A stretch of DNA of 64,000 bases from Acidimicrobiia bacterium (GCA_022819505.1 JAJEHD010000001.1:1-64000), one strand, 5' to 3'; shown: positions 1 to 11,304, counted from the stretch's first letter. Notes: generated from the sequence alone by a model not told the origin. Program-made: numbers and translations.

Positions 1-395
<395 letters not shown>

Positions 396-773
396 GATCT
401 CCGGCACCGGCCGAAGCCGGGGCCATCGATCGGGTTGCTCGGCTGCTCCCCGCCGAGGCGGGTGCGTGAGCAGCCTTGCGTTTCAGAGAGCCGGCCTCGC
501 CGCTTGGGTGCGGGAGACCTTGGCTCCTCCCCGGCGCCGAAGCGCCGGGCGGTCCGGCAAGCAGCCGGACCGTAATTTGACGGACATCGCCTCAGGCCAC
601 GCAGCCCGAGCCGACGCCCGCACTCGCTATGCGTCCGTCTCTTCCGTTTTCAAGAAGCAATCTCGCTCCGGGGCCATTTCAACCCGGATGGAACCGGGCA
701 GATGGCACCGAAGCCACAGCACTTCTACTGTGAACCCGACCGCGCCCGAAGGCCCCGCCAAGGGTGAACGCCT
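396..773 (-). other. rRNA operon leader with two tandem perfect hairpins
   Basis: This is the transcribed leader between the putative rRNA promoter and the 16S 5' end; no protein gene is supported. Two perfect GC-rich hairpins lie back to back: 550-572 (9-bp arms, 5-base loop) and 530-549 (8-bp arms around a 4-base loop that reads TTCG in the transcript). Neither is followed by a U run, so they look more like leader, processing or antitermination structures than terminators. A GC-rich stretch nearer the 16S end could pair with sequence after the 16S in the usual RNase III processing stem, but the partner is outside the window. Confidence 0.5.
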
Positions 774-802
774 ACGCTATCGCGGCCGGCCGACCAAGAC
801 AA
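774..802 (-). promoter_or_regulatory. Probable rRNA operon promoter
   Basis: On the minus strand TTGTCT (797-802) and TAGCGT (774-779) are separated by 17 bases, a good sigma-70/SigA arrangement. It lies 46 bases past the tyrS stop codon and points toward the 16S gene, giving a predicted start near 767 and a leader of roughly 370 bases. I saw no clear upstream AT-rich element. Assigned by position and motif only. Confidence 0.5.
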
Positions 803-848
803 CCGGTTTCGGGAGGACCTGATTCCCTCGCGGTGGACGGGCTCGGGA

Positions 849-2108
849 TCAGTCCACCACGAGGAGATGGCGCTGGCGGCGGCCCCGCTGAACCAGCGCG
901 TAACGGCCGCCCACCAGGTCGACCTGCTCGGCTGGAGACCCGACACGCCGGCCGTTGACGCGGATCCCGCCGGAGGCGATCGAGCGGCGGGCGTCCGAGC
1001 GCGATGAGCACACGCCGGACGTCACCAGCGCGTCGACCACCGGCTCGCCGCCCTCGAGAGCCGAGCCCTCGACCACCGTCTCGGGCACGATGCCCCGCAC
1101 CGCCTCGAGCCGCTCGGCCGACAGTTCGGGTGCCTCGAACAGCACCTCGGCCGCCAGCCGGGCCTGCTCGGTGGCCGCGGCGCCGTGCACCAGCGTGCAG
1201 ACCTCGTCGGCCAGCGCCCGCTGGGCGCGGCGCTCATGGGGGGCGCCGGCGTGGGTCGCCATGATCCCGGTCACTTCGGCGACCGGCAGCAGCGTGAGCT
1301 GCAGCAGCAGCCGCTCGACGTCGCGGTCGTCGGTGTTGACAAGGTACTGGTGCAGCTCGAAGGGCAGCGTGCGTCCCGCGTCGAGCCACACCGTGCCCTC
1401 GGCCGTCTTGCCGAACTTCTGGCCGTCGGCCCGGGTCATCAGAGGCCAGGTGAGCCCATGGACCGCCGCTCCGCTGCGGCGGCGGACCAGGTCGATCCCC
1501 GCAGTGATGTTGCCCCACTGGTCGGAGCCGCCCACCTGCAGGCGGCAGCCGTATTGCTCGAACTGCCACCAGTAGTCGAAGGCCTGCAGGAGCATGTAGC
1601 TGAACTCGGTGAAGGAGATCCCCTGTTCGCTGTCCATGCGACTGCGCACCGAGTCCTTGGCCACCATCTGGTTGACGGTGATGTGCTTGCCCACGTCCCG
1701 CAGGAAGTCGAGCAGCGTCACGTCGCGGGTCCAGTCGTAGTTGTTGACGAGCCGGGCCGCGCTGTCCCCGGAGAAGTCGAACAACGACTCGAGCTGGGCC
1801 TTGATTCCGGCCACGTTCGCCTGGAGGGTGGCCGCGTCGAGCAGGGTGCGCTCGTCGGAGCGGCCGCTGGGGTCGCCCACCATGCCGGTGGCCCCGCCCA
1901 CCAGCGCCAGCGGGCGGTGGCCGGCGTCCTGGAAGCGGCGCAGCACCAGGACCCCCACGAGGTGCCCCACATGCAGGCTGTCGGCGCTGGGATCCATGCC
2001 GCAATAGAGGACGACGGGGCCGGCCCCCAGCAGTTCCCGGAGCGCAGCCTCGTCGGTGTGGTCGTGGACCAGCCCCCGAGCGCGCAGGTCGTCGAGCAGG
2101 TCAACCAT
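849..2108 (-). CDS. tyrS: Tyrosyl-tRNA synthetase
   Basis: Cytoplasmic class I aminoacyl-tRNA synthetase that charges tRNA-Tyr with tyrosine at the expense of ATP. The 419-residue product has the family's usual length. The HIGH-type signature is SLHVGHL at residues 44-50, and the KMSKS loop is represented by KFGKT at 231-235, as in bacterial TyrRS. Substrate-pocket residues sit in VGGSDQWGN (192-200). A C-terminal S4 RNA-binding domain covers about 350-419 (SRSDARRSIASGGIRVNG). Start is ATG at 2108. The gene is last before the rRNA operon, and the upstream 240 bases separate it from the divergent phosphatase gene. In other actinobacteria tyrS often lies beside mpg and the arg cluster, as here. 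I saw no T-box leader. Confidence 0.97.
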   Translation of the reverse strand: MVDLLDDLRARGLVHDHTDEAALRELLGAGPVVLYCGMDPSADSLHVGHLVGVLVLRRFQDAGHRPLALVGGATGMVGDPSGRSDERTLLDAATLQANVAGIKAQLESLFDFSGDSAARLVNNYDWTRDVTLLDFLRDVGKHITVNQMVAKDSVRSRMDSEQGISFTEFSYMLLQAFDYWWQFEQYGCRLQVGGSDQWGNITAGIDLVRRRSGAAVHGLTWPLMTRADGQKFGKTAEGTVWLDAGRTLPFELHQYLVNTDDRDVERLLLQLTLLPVAEVTGIMATHAGAPHERRAQRALADEVCTLVHGAAATEQARLAAEVLFEAPELSAERLEAVRGIVPETVVEGSALEGGEPVVDALVTSGVCSSRSDARRSIASGGIRVNGRRVGSPAEQVDLVGGRYALVQRGRRQRHLLVVD

Positions 2109-2348
2109 CGCGGCTCAGCCTACCGACGCGAACCGGAGCCGATCCGGAGCCGATCCGGCGCCTCTGCTGCGCCGGCATCCGGAGTTGGGCGACGCCAAGA
2201 GTTCATCGCCGCGACGCTCTTGTTTGCCGATCGTTGGTCGCAAACCGACCTCGGCGTTACCTCCCAGCGCGTACCGTGCCTGTGTCGTAGCTGCGAGGGA
2301 GACCCTGGCATCGACATATGTCAACCGACACGACCGAAGGGAAACACG

Positions 2349-4421
2349 GTGGCATCTGGATCACAACACCTGGGCAGGAGGCTCTTCGCCGGGCTGCCGG
2401 GAAGGCCCGGTAGCGGGATTCCCCGCAAGTGCGAGTTCAAGTGCGACGGGGCCTGCTTCCATGAGGCGCCCAACGAGCACCGTGCCGCCGACGGCCGCGC
2501 CTTCGCCGACGTGGCCGAGCGCCGACTGGCCCGCCGGACCCTCCTCAAGGGCGCGGCCGTGGCGCCGCCGCTGCTGCTAGCCGCCAGCAGCCCAGCGGCG
2601 GCGTCACTGATCTCGGGATCCTCGAACGGAGGATCCGGCACCGACCCCACACTGCAGGCCGAGTCGCCCGATGGAGCCGCCCCGAGTCCCGCATCGACGG
2701 GCGCCTCGCTCGGGTTCACGCCGATCGTGCTGGGCGACCTCGACGAGGTGGTCGTTCCGGCCGGCTACGAGTCAAAGGTGCTGATGCGCTGGGGCGACCC
2801 GCTTCACGCGGGCGTGGACCGCATGACCGCGGCCAACGCATCACGTGCCCTTCAGGAGAGGACGTTCGGATGGAACGCCGACCTGAATGCCTACTTCCCG
2901 CTGAGTCGACACGGCTCGGGTCGGGCCGCGAGCGGCCTCATGTGCGTCAATCACGAGTACACCGAGGGCCCCCGCATGTTCTCCGACTACGACGCGGCCA
3001 GTCCCACCAAGGAGCAGGTCGATGTGGAGATCGCTGCGCACGGCATGAGCGTCATCGAATTGGAGAGCACCCCCGACGGTGAATGGTCCGTCAACCTGAG
3101 CAGCCGGCACAACCGCCGCATCACCGGGTTCACGCCCATGGAGATCACGGGACCGCTGGCGAGCCACGAAGCGCTCGAGACTTCTGAGGACCCGACGGGC
3201 CGGACGGTCCTGGGCATGCTCAACAACTGCGCCGGCGGCAAGACCCCGTGGGGCACGGTGCTCACCGCCGAGGAGAACTTCCATCAGTACTTCGCCAACA
3301 ACGACCTGAACAGCAACCCCTACCTGAGGATGGTCAACCAGCGCTACGGGGTGCCCGCAGGAGCGTCGCGCCGGCAGTGGGAGCTACACCACCGCCGCTT
3401 CGACCTCTCCGAGGAGCCCAACGAGATCAACCGCTTCGGCTACATCGTGGAGATAGACCCCCACGACCCGTGGTTCGTGCCGAAGAAGCGCACCGCGCTG
3501 GGCCGCTTCAAGCACGAGGCCGCGACGACGGCGATAGCCGACAGCGGGCAGGTCGTTCTGTACTCGGGCGACGACGAGCGCTTCGACTACCTCTACAAGT
3601 TCGTGACCAGCGGCCTGTACGACCCCGACGACCGGCAGGCCAATCTCTCGCTCCTCGACTCCGGCACCCTGTACGTGGCCAAGTTCCACGACGACGGCAC
3701 CGGCGAATGGCTCCCGATCGTCGCCGGCCGGACCGGCCCGCTGGCGGGTTTCACCCAGGCGGATGTGCTGGTGAACACCAGAGGCGCGGCCGACCTGCTG
3801 GAGGCCACTCCCATGGACCGACCGGAGGACGTGGAGGTCAACCCCCGCAACAACCGGGTCTACGTGTGCCTCACCAACAACACCCGCCGGGCCCCCGGCG
3901 AGGAGAACGCGGTGAACCCGCGGGCGGAGAACCAGTACGGCCATGTGCTCGAGATCACCGAGGACGGCGGCGACCTCTCGGCGTCGACCTTCACCTGGGA
4001 GTTCTTCCTGATCTGCGGCGAGCCCAGCGATCCGACCACCTTCTTCGCGGGCTTCGACAAGTCGAGCGTGAGCCCGATCGCGGCGCCCGACAATCTGGCA
4101 TTCGACGAGCTGGGCAACGTCTGGATCGCCACCGACGGCCAGCCCAGGACGCTCGGTCTGAACGACACGCTGTTCGCGGTGCCCGCAGCGGGTGCTCAGC
4201 GGGGCAACGTTCAGCCGTTCCTGAGCGTGCCTAGAGGGGCCGAGGTGTGCGGTCCCGAGTTCACGCCGGACTTCGAGTCGCTGTTCGTGAACGTGCAGCA
4301 TCCGGGGGAACGCAGCGCCGGGCCCGAGGATCCTCAGAGCCTGTGGCCCGACGGCGTGTGGCCGCCGCTGCCGAGCCTGGTGGCCGTGACCAGGACGGGG
4401 GGCGGCCGCATCGGCTCCTGA
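2349..4421 (+). CDS. PhoX-family (DUF839) secreted phosphatase
   Basis: Predicted exported metal-dependent phosphatase of the PhoX family (690 residues). The start is taken as GTG at 2349, preceded by a GAAGGGA ribosome-binding site about 8 bases upstream. This start retains an N-terminal cysteine block I associate with actinobacterial PhoX proteins (Cys28, Cys32, Cys36 in CEFKCDGACFHEAPN) ahead of a twin-arginine signal (ARRTLLKG, 61-68) and a hydrophobic stretch (69-86). The reading frame continues far upstream, antisense to tyrS, but that part is not coding. The mature region has the family pattern of acidic and Asn/His-rich blocks (MCVNHEYTEGPRMFSDYD, TAEENFHQYF, FKHEAATT, DNLAFDELGNVWIATDG). 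Export would be through Tat in folded form. Function is assigned by family resemblance; the substrate is unknown. A perfect palindrome GACATATGTC (2313-2322) lies just upstream and could be regulatory; no Pho box was recognised. Confidence 0.85.
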   Translation: MASGSQHLGRRLFAGLPGRPGSGIPRKCEFKCDGACFHEAPNEHRAADGRAFADVAERRLARRTLLKGAAVAPPLLLAASSPAAASLISGSSNGGSGTDPTLQAESPDGAAPSPASTGASLGFTPIVLGDLDEVVVPAGYESKVLMRWGDPLHAGVDRMTAANASRALQERTFGWNADLNAYFPLSRHGSGRAASGLMCVNHEYTEGPRMFSDYDAASPTKEQVDVEIAAHGMSVIELESTPDGEWSVNLSSRHNRRITGFTPMEITGPLASHEALETSEDPTGRTVLGMLNNCAGGKTPWGTVLTAEENFHQYFANNDLNSNPYLRMVNQRYGVPAGASRRQWELHHRRFDLSEEPNEINRFGYIVEIDPHDPWFVPKKRTALGRFKHEAATTAIADSGQVVLYSGDDERFDYLYKFVTSGLYDPDDRQANLSLLDSGTLYVAKFHDDGTGEWLPIVAGRTGPLAGFTQADVLVNTRGAADLLEATPMDRPEDVEVNPRNNRVYVCLTNNTRRAPGEENAVNPRAENQYGHVLEITEDGGDLSASTFTWEFFLICGEPSDPTTFFAGFDKSSVSPIAAPDNLAFDELGNVWIATDGQPRTLGLNDTLFAVPAAGAQRGNVQPFLSVPRGAEVCGPEFTPDFESLFVNVQHPGERSAGPEDPQSLWPDGVWPPLPSLVAVTRTGGGRIGS

Positions 4422-4492
4422 CCGCCGGCTGCACGCGCCATCACACCCGTTTCACCGCGGGTGGCGCCGCTTGAAGTACGGCACGGAGCACA

Positions 4493-6922
4493 ATGGCAGG
4501 CGTGCGACGCGCCGCCACCATGCTTGGCATCTCGGTGCTGGCCGCGTCGGTGCTGGTCGCCGGCTGCTCCGTCGAGCAGCGCGACATCACCTTCGACGTC
4601 GAGAAGCTGACCACTGCGCAGTCGTCGCGGATCTATGACCGCAACGGGGTGCTGATCACCGAGCTGCGAGGCGAGCAGCGCCGCACCGACGTGACCGACA
4701 TCGCCCTCATCCCCGAAGTGGTCCGCAACGCGGTGGTCGCCATCGAGGACGAGCGCTTCTACGAGCACGACGGGGTCGACCTCAAGGCCATCCTGCGGGC
4801 GGCCCGCTCCAACGTGTCGGCTGGAGGCATCAGCCAGGGCGGCTCCACCATCACCCAGCAGTACGTCGGCAACGTGTTCCTCGACCGGTCCGAGCAGACC
4901 GTGACCCGCAAGATCGAAGAGTTCTTCATGGCCCGGCGCTTCGAGCAGTTCTTCACCAAGGACTTCATCCTGCTGCGCTACCTGAACTGGGTGTACTTCG
5001 GCAACGGCGCCTACGGCATCGAGGCCGCGGCCCGCCAGTACTTCGGCGCGCCCGCCTGCGAGTTGGTAGCCACTGCGCCCGAGCGGGCCGCCGGGGCGTG
5101 CCTCAAGGTCACGGAGCTCACTCTGGAGCAGGCCGCGCTCCTCGCCGGGCTCATCCAGCGGCCCAGCGCCTTCGACCCGTACCGCAACCCCCAGGACGCC
5201 CGCCGGCGCCGCAACCTGGTGCTGGAGAGGATGCTGGCCAACGGCTACATCACCCCCGACGAGCACGATCGGGCCTTCGACGAGCCGATCGTGCTGATCG
5301 AGGACATCCCGCTGCTGGAGGAGCGCTACCCGGCGGCCCATTTCGTCGAGGACGTCAAGCAGTGGTTCCTCGACAACCCGGCCTTCGGGCCGACCCGCGA
5401 GTACCGCACCCAGCTCCTGTTCGAGGGGGGCCTCGACATCCACACCACCGTCGACCTGGAGCTGCAGGCGAAGGCCGAGGCCGCCATCGAGGCGATCCTG
5501 CCCCACACCGAGTTCAATCCCGACGCAGCCGCGACCGTGCTGGGCGTGGGCGGTGCCGAGGAGGGCCATGTCCTGGCCATGGTCGGTGGCCGCGACTTCT
5601 TCGGGGACGACACCGACGCCAAGTTCAACCTGGCCAGCGGCAAGGGCCGCCAGGCCGGATCGGCCATGAAGCCGGTGGCCCTGGCCACCGCCCTCACCCG
5701 CGGCCTCTCGGTGACCAAGACCTACGACGCGCCCGACGAGCTGGAGATCGACCGTCCCGACATCTGCGGTCCGGTGTGGACCATCAGGGGCGGGCTCGGC
5801 TCGGAGCCCGAGGCTCCGGTGGAATCGAACCTGATCGAGGGCATGCGCCGCTCGATCAACACGGTGTACGCCCAGCTCATGGTGGACGTCCGTCCGGCCA
5901 ACTTCGTGACCATGGCCGAGCGGCTCGGCCTCGAGCCAGGGCGGATCGCGCCCGTGTGCGCCGGGGTGCTGGGCACCGAGGACGTCAACACCGTCGAGCT
6001 GGCCACCATGTTCTCCACGTTCGCCCGGTCCGGGCGGCAGGCCGACCCGACGATGGTGACCAGCATCATCCAGCCCGACGGAACCGCGCTGTTCCGCCAC
6101 CGCACCGATGACGTGGGCGTGCTCGATCCATCGGTCGCCAACCAGATCACATGGGTGCTGCAGGGCGTGATCACCGAGGGGACCGGGCACCGGGCCGCTA
6201 TCGACCGGCCCGCGGCGGGCAAGACCGGCACCGCCCAGAACTACGCCGACGCGACCTTCGTCGGGTACACCCCCCAGCGGGCCGCCGCGGTCTGGGTCGG
6301 CTTCCCCGACGCGCAGATCCCCATGGAGCCGCCCACCACCGACATCAGGGTGACGGGAGGCACCTACCCGGCCCAGATCTGGCGGGAGATCATGATCGCG
6401 GCCCACGAGGGCATCGATGCCGTCGCCCTGCCCCCTCCCCCGCCGAGCGCACCCCCGCCGCCCACGGAGCCGCCCCGGCTCGACTCCGTCGAGATTCCCG
6501 ACCTGGTGGGCCGGGCCTGGGACGCGGAGCAGCTCACAGCCGAGTTGGGCGAGCTGACGCTCGGCCTCGTCGCGGTGGAGGTCGAGACGGTGGAGTACGC
6601 CGAGGGGACGATCATGGGCCAGGCCCCGGCGGCCGGGTCGCTCCACAGGGGCGGGATCACGGTGACGGTCGAGGTGGCGGTGGCACCCGACGTGCCCTCG
6701 GTGCTCGCCATGCCCGGGGTTGTGGGCCTGACCGAGGCCGAGGCCCGCCAGGTGCTGGTCGCAGCCGGGCTGGGTGTGGAGGTCTATGTCGAACCCTTCT
6801 TCGACGAGGAGGCCGAGCAGTTCGGAGGCGAGCCCGGGGCGGTGTGGCGTCAGGCTCCCGCAGCCGGAGTGCCCGTCGAGCCGGGCAGGTCGGCACAGAT
6901 ATGGGTGAACCCCGAACAGTGA
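4493..6922 (+). CDS. Class A penicillin-binding protein with two PASTA domains
   Basis: Bifunctional peptidoglycan synthase (809 residues). Glycosyltransferase (GT51) motifs: EDERFYEHDG at 85-94 with the catalytic Glu, and GGSTITQQ at 116-123. Transpeptidase motifs: SAMK with nucleophile Ser390, SIN at Ser454, and KTGT at Lys577. After a proline-rich linker (about 644-661) come two PASTA repeats (about 664-733 and 740-808), which in other proteins bind muropeptides or beta-lactams. The N-terminus MAGVRRAATM...LVAGC ends in a lipobox-like motif with Cys25, so the protein may be lipid-anchored rather than held by the usual uncleaved helix; this is inference. ATG start, 71 bases after the phosphatase gene; the next gene overlaps its stop. 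Most similar in layout to PonA-type enzymes of actinobacteria. Confidence 0.93.
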   Translation: MAGVRRAATMLGISVLAASVLVAGCSVEQRDITFDVEKLTTAQSSRIYDRNGVLITELRGEQRRTDVTDIALIPEVVRNAVVAIEDERFYEHDGVDLKAILRAARSNVSAGGISQGGSTITQQYVGNVFLDRSEQTVTRKIEEFFMARRFEQFFTKDFILLRYLNWVYFGNGAYGIEAAARQYFGAPACELVATAPERAAGACLKVTELTLEQAALLAGLIQRPSAFDPYRNPQDARRRRNLVLERMLANGYITPDEHDRAFDEPIVLIEDIPLLEERYPAAHFVEDVKQWFLDNPAFGPTREYRTQLLFEGGLDIHTTVDLELQAKAEAAIEAILPHTEFNPDAAATVLGVGGAEEGHVLAMVGGRDFFGDDTDAKFNLASGKGRQAGSAMKPVALATALTRGLSVTKTYDAPDELEIDRPDICGPVWTIRGGLGSEPEAPVESNLIEGMRRSINTVYAQLMVDVRPANFVTMAERLGLEPGRIAPVCAGVLGTEDVNTVELATMFSTFARSGRQADPTMVTSIIQPDGTALFRHRTDDVGVLDPSVANQITWVLQGVITEGTGHRAAIDRPAAGKTGTAQNYADATFVGYTPQRAAAVWVGFPDAQIPMEPPTTDIRVTGGTYPAQIWREIMIAAHEGIDAVALPPPPPSAPPPPTEPPRLDSVEIPDLVGRAWDAEQLTAELGELTLGLVAVEVETVEYAEGTIMGQAPAAGSLHRGGITVTVEVAVAPDVPSVLAMPGVVGLTEAEARQVLVAAGLGVEVYVEPFFDEEAEQFGGEPGAVWRQAPAAGVPVEPGRSAQIWVNPEQ

Positions 6923-7545
6923 CCACCGGCGAGCCGCCTCCGACACACCCGGCCGGCTCCGGCGCCGGCGACGGCACCGCGCCGAGCCCGGGCCGGGGCC
7001 GGTTGCGGCTGGCAGGCAAGTGGCTGGGCGGACTGTTCGTGGCGGGGAGCTTCGTGTTCTGGGTGTGGGCCTTCTCGCCGTGGGCCCGCACCGAGAACCC
7101 CGGCCGGCTCGACGACCGGTCCTTCGTGGGGTGGGCCGACCAGCGCTGCGCCCGAGCCCAGGCAGCCATCGACGCCCTGCCGACCGCCCGCCAGGCGTCC
7201 TCGCGCGCCGAGCGGGCCGACCAGGTGGACCGGGCCACCGACGAGGTGGAGGCCCTGGTAGCCGACATCCGCGTTCGGGCCGAGACCTCGCTGTCGGTGT
7301 CCACCGACAGCGAGGGACCGCCCGACACGGATCTGGTAGGCGCCTGGCTCGAGGACTGGGACGTGTACATCTCGGACCGCCGCAGCCACTCGCAGCGGCT
7401 GCGCACCGCCAGCGAGGACACACCCGACCGGGAACTGCGCTTCCTGCTGTTGGACCTGACCGAGGGCAGCACCTACACCGAGCGCATGGACGGCTTCGCC
7501 CGCCTCAACAATATGGACAACTGCCAGGTCCCCGGCGACGTCTGA
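6919..7545 (+). CDS. Single-pass membrane protein of unknown function
   Basis: Not recognised. About 208 residues with a proline- and glycine-rich cytoplasmic N-terminus, one transmembrane segment (WLGGLFVAGSFVFWVWAF, about 37-54), and an extracytoplasmic domain rich in Arg, Asp and Glu with many predicted helices. Two cysteines occur in the outer domain (ADQRCARAQ and MDNCQVPG near the C-terminus) and could pair. GTG at 6919 overlaps the stop of the upstream penicillin-binding protein in a GTGA junction; ATG at 6901 in the same frame is an alternative start. Translational coupling to the PBP gene suggests a cell-envelope role, but that is inference from position only. Confidence 0.7.
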   Translation: MTTGEPPPTHPAGSGAGDGTAPSPGRGRLRLAGKWLGGLFVAGSFVFWVWAFSPWARTENPGRLDDRSFVGWADQRCARAQAAIDALPTARQASSRAERADQVDRATDEVEALVADIRVRAETSLSVSTDSEGPPDTDLVGAWLEDWDVYISDRRSHSQRLRTASEDTPDRELRFLLLDLTEGSTYTERMDGFARLNNMDNCQVPGDV

Positions 7546-7561
7546 CCGCACCCGGTCCGGG

Positions 7562-8145
7562 TCAGCGGCGGGAGACGTCGGGCGCGTCGGGCACGTGGAA
7601 GCGCCAGGGGAGGTCGGCTCCGTTGGTCAAGCCGATCCTGAGGGTGACGGCAGGGTCCGGCGGGGGCGGCGTGCCGTCGTCGACGATGGTGACGCTCCGG
7701 TCTGCGGTGATCAGGTTCGAGCCGTCGAGGGCGCCGTCGATGCCCAGGGCCTGGGTGAGCTTGGCCGGGCCGCTGCACAGGTCGCGGTCGCGCCGGGCCA
7801 CCGGGCCCCGGGCCGCGTACATGGCATCGAGCCCGTCAAGCGGGGTCAGGGCGCGCAGCAGCACGGCCGCGGCTACCCCGGCGGTCTCGGCCACGACGTT
7901 GGCGCACCAGTGCATGCCGTATGTGAAGTACACGTACAGATGCCCCGGGGGGCCGAACATGGTGGCGTTGCGCCTGGTGGGGCCGCGGAAGCCGTGGCTG
8001 CCGGGATCGTCGGCGCCCCGGTAGGCCTCGACCTCGACGATCCGGCCGGTTCGGCCGTCCGGCGCCATCAGCACCTTGTTGAGCAACTCAGGCGCGACCT
8101 CAAGCGCGCCGCGGGCGTAGAAGTCCCGATCGAGCTTTCTGCTAG

Positions 8146-8149
<4 letters not shown>
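7562..8149 (-). CDS. mpg: 3-methyladenine DNA glycosylase (AAG/MPG family)
   Basis: Base-excision repair enzyme that removes alkylated purines such as 3-methyladenine. The 195-residue protein begins VTSRKLDRDFYARGALEVAPELL and has the family blocks RIVEVEAYRG (catalytic Glu region), HGFRGPTRRNATMFGPPGHLYVYFTYGMHWC, and a C-terminal RIGLTNGADLPWRF, matching the eukaryotic-type AAG fold found in many actinobacteria. GTG at 8149 overlaps the argH stop codon (GTGA), so it is probably the last gene of the arg operon and translationally coupled to argH. The frame stays open upstream inside argH antiphase; that extension is not real. The argH-mpg and mpg-tyrS neighbourhoods recur in actinobacteria, so the position has no metabolic meaning I can defend. 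Confidence 0.92.
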
Positions 8150-9531
<1,382 letters not shown>

Positions 9532-9540
9532 CGTCAATCC

Positions 9541-10800
9541 CTATCCGCTCGGCCTCTGGGCTTGCTTGAGGGCCAGGTTCCGGAGCCGCAGGGCGTGCAG
9601 CGCGATGAACCCGGTGGCGTCGGCCTGGTCGTAGGCGCCCTCGTCCTCCTCGAAGGTGACCGTCCGGTAGTCGAACAGCGACTCGTCGGAGCGGCGCCCG
9701 GCGATGTCCACGTTGCCCTTGTAGAGCCTCACCCGGACCTCACCGTTCACGCTGGCCTGGCTGTAGTCGATGGCCGTCTGGAGCATCCTGCGCTCCGGGC
9801 TCCACCAGTAGCCGTTGTAGATCAGCTCGGCGTACCGGGGCATGAGCTCGTCCTTGAGGTGGGCCATCTCCCGGTCGAGGGTGATCGACTCGATGGCCCG
9901 GTGGGCCCGCAGCATGATCGTGCCGCCCGGCGTCTCGTAGGCGCCCCGGCTCTTCATGCCGACGTAGCGGTTCTCCACGATGTCGATACGCCCGACGCCG
10001 TTGGCCGCGCCCAGCGAGTTGAGCGTGGCCAGCACCTGGCCGGGGGTCATGGGCCGGCCGTCGACGGCCACGATGTCGCCCGCCGCGAACGTCAGGTCCA
10101 CGTAGGTGGGCTCGTTGGGGGCGAGCTGGGGGCTCACCGACCACAGCCACATCTCCGCGGGAGGCTCGTACCAGGGGTCCTCCAGCGGGCCGCCCTCATA
10201 GGAGATGTGCAGCATGTTGGCGTCCATCGAGAAGGGCGACTCGGTTCCCCGCTTGCGCTCGATGGGGATGCCGTGGGTGGCCGCGTAGGCCATGAGCGAC
10301 TCCCGCGAGCCCAGGTCCCACTCCCGCCAGGGCGCGATGACCCGGATGTCGGGCTTGAGCGCGTAGGCGCCGAGCTCGAAGCGGACTTGGTCGTTGCCCT
10401 TGCCGGTGGCACCGTGGCTGATGGCGTCGGCGCCCGTCTCGGTGGCGATCTCCACCAGCCGCTTGGCGATCAGGGGCCGGGCGATGGAGGTGCCCAGCAG
10501 GTACTCGCCCTCGTAGAGCGCGTTGGCCCTGAACATGGGGAACACGAAGTCGCGGGCGAACTCCTCACGCAGGTCCTCGATGAAGATGTCGGCGGGCGCG
10601 ACGCCCATGGCCAGGGCCTTGGCCCTGGCCGGCTCCAGCTCATCGCCCTGGCCGATGTCCGCGGTGAACGTCACCACCGTGCAGCCGTAGGTCTCCTGCA
10701 GCCAGTGCAGGATTATGGACGTGTCGAGGCCGCCCGAGTAGGCCAGGACGACTCTGGAAACGGGCGCGGCTCCAGCCGGGGCGCCACGGGTTGTGCTCAT
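9541..10800 (-). CDS. argG: Argininosuccinate synthase
   Basis: Joins citrulline and aspartate with ATP to form argininosuccinate. The 419-residue protein has the N-type ATP pyrophosphatase P-loop AYSGGLDTS at 20-28 and family blocks [24 protein letters not shown] and [25 protein letters not shown] at 10800 is preceded by GGGAGAG with 6-base spacing, a strong ribosome-binding site. It lies 28 bases after argR. The type with GATGKGNDQ is the common bacterial class I enzyme. Confidence 0.98.
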   Translation of the reverse strand: MSTTRGAPAGAAPVSRVVLAYSGGLDTSIILHWLQETYGCTVVTFTADIGQGDELEPARAKALAMGVAPADIFIEDLREEFARDFVFPMFRANALYEGEYLLGTSIARPLIAKRLVEIATETGADAISHGATGKGNDQVRFELGAYALKPDIRVIAPWREWDLGSRESLMAYAATHGIPIERKRGTESPFSMDANMLHISYEGGPLEDPWYEPPAEMWLWSVSPQLAPNEPTYVDLTFAAGDIVAVDGRPMTPGQVLATLNSLGAANGVGRIDIVENRYVGMKSRGAYETPGGTIMLRAHRAIESITLDREMAHLKDELMPRYAELIYNGYWWSPERRMLQTAIDYSQASVNGEVRVRLYKGNVDIAGRRSDESLFDYRTVTFEEDEGAYDQADATGFIALHALRLRNLALKQAQRPSG

Positions 10801-10828
10801 CGATTCTCTCCCAAACCTCGTCCTTGGT

Positions 10829-11296
10829 TCACCGGCCCAGGCCGGCCAGGTCCCTCAGGCGTTCCGCCAAGTCCGATCCCGGGGTCCCGTCGGTGGCCAC
10901 CACGATCAGCGAGTCGTCGCCGGCGACAGTGCCGAGCACCTCGGGCAGGCCCGCCCGGTCGAGGGCGGACGCAACCACATGGGCCGAGCCCGGCGGCGTG
11001 CGCACCATCGCGAGATTCCCCGACGAGCCGATGTCGGCCACCCAGTCGCCCATCACCCTGCGGAGATGCTCCTCCGGTGCGATGCGCTCTGTCGGGTGCT
11101 CCGGGATGGCGTACACGGTGCTGCCCCCGGGCACCCGGACCTTCACCGCGCCCAAGCCGTCGAGATCGCGCGACACGGTGGCCCGGGTGGCGGTGACACC
11201 CGAGTCCGACAGCAGGTCGACGAGCTGCTGCTGGCTCACCACCGCGTGCTCGGCGAGCAGCTGGACGATGAGGTGCTGGCGGCTGGTCTTGCTCAT
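10829..11296 (-). CDS. argR: Arginine repressor ArgR
   Basis: Transcriptional regulator that, in characterised family members, hexamerises with arginine and binds ARG boxes. At 155 residues it has the family length. The N-terminal winged helix (residues about 1-70) contains [33 protein letters not shown], with the SRDL recognition helix. The C-terminal oligomerisation and arginine-binding domain includes the conserved [11 protein letters not shown] and GSDLAERL. The ATG at 11296 is chosen because the helix-turn-helix begins right after it; the open frame continues upstream inside argF. It sits 8 bases after argF and 28 bases before argG, so it is probably co-transcribed with the genes it controls. 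A candidate operator lies upstream of argC. Confidence 0.96.
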   Translation of the reverse strand: MSKTSRQHLIVQLLAEHAVVSQQQLVDLLSDSGVTATRATVSRDLDGLGAVKVRVPGGSTVYAIPEHPTERIAPEEHLRRVMGDWVADIGSSGNLAMVRTPPGSAHVVASALDRAGLPEVLGTVAGDDSLIVVATDGTPGSDLAERLRDLAGLGR

Positions 11297-11304
11297 GATC
11301 GAAC

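Noticed and set aside
1185..2348. Upstream extension of the PhoX-like reading frame over tyrS
   Set aside because: It is antisense to tyrS and has no ribosome-binding site or family similarity; the GTG at 2349 has both.
2109..2348. T-box or riboswitch upstream of tyrS or the phosphatase gene
   Set aside because: No specifier/antiterminator consensus found; only short direct repeats (GGAGCCGATCC) and a GACATATGTC palindrome.
4334..7423. 1029-codon antisense frame across the penicillin-binding protein
   Set aside because: Arg/Pro/Gly-rich shadow of GC-rich coding DNA on the other strand; the plus-strand product has all PBP motifs.
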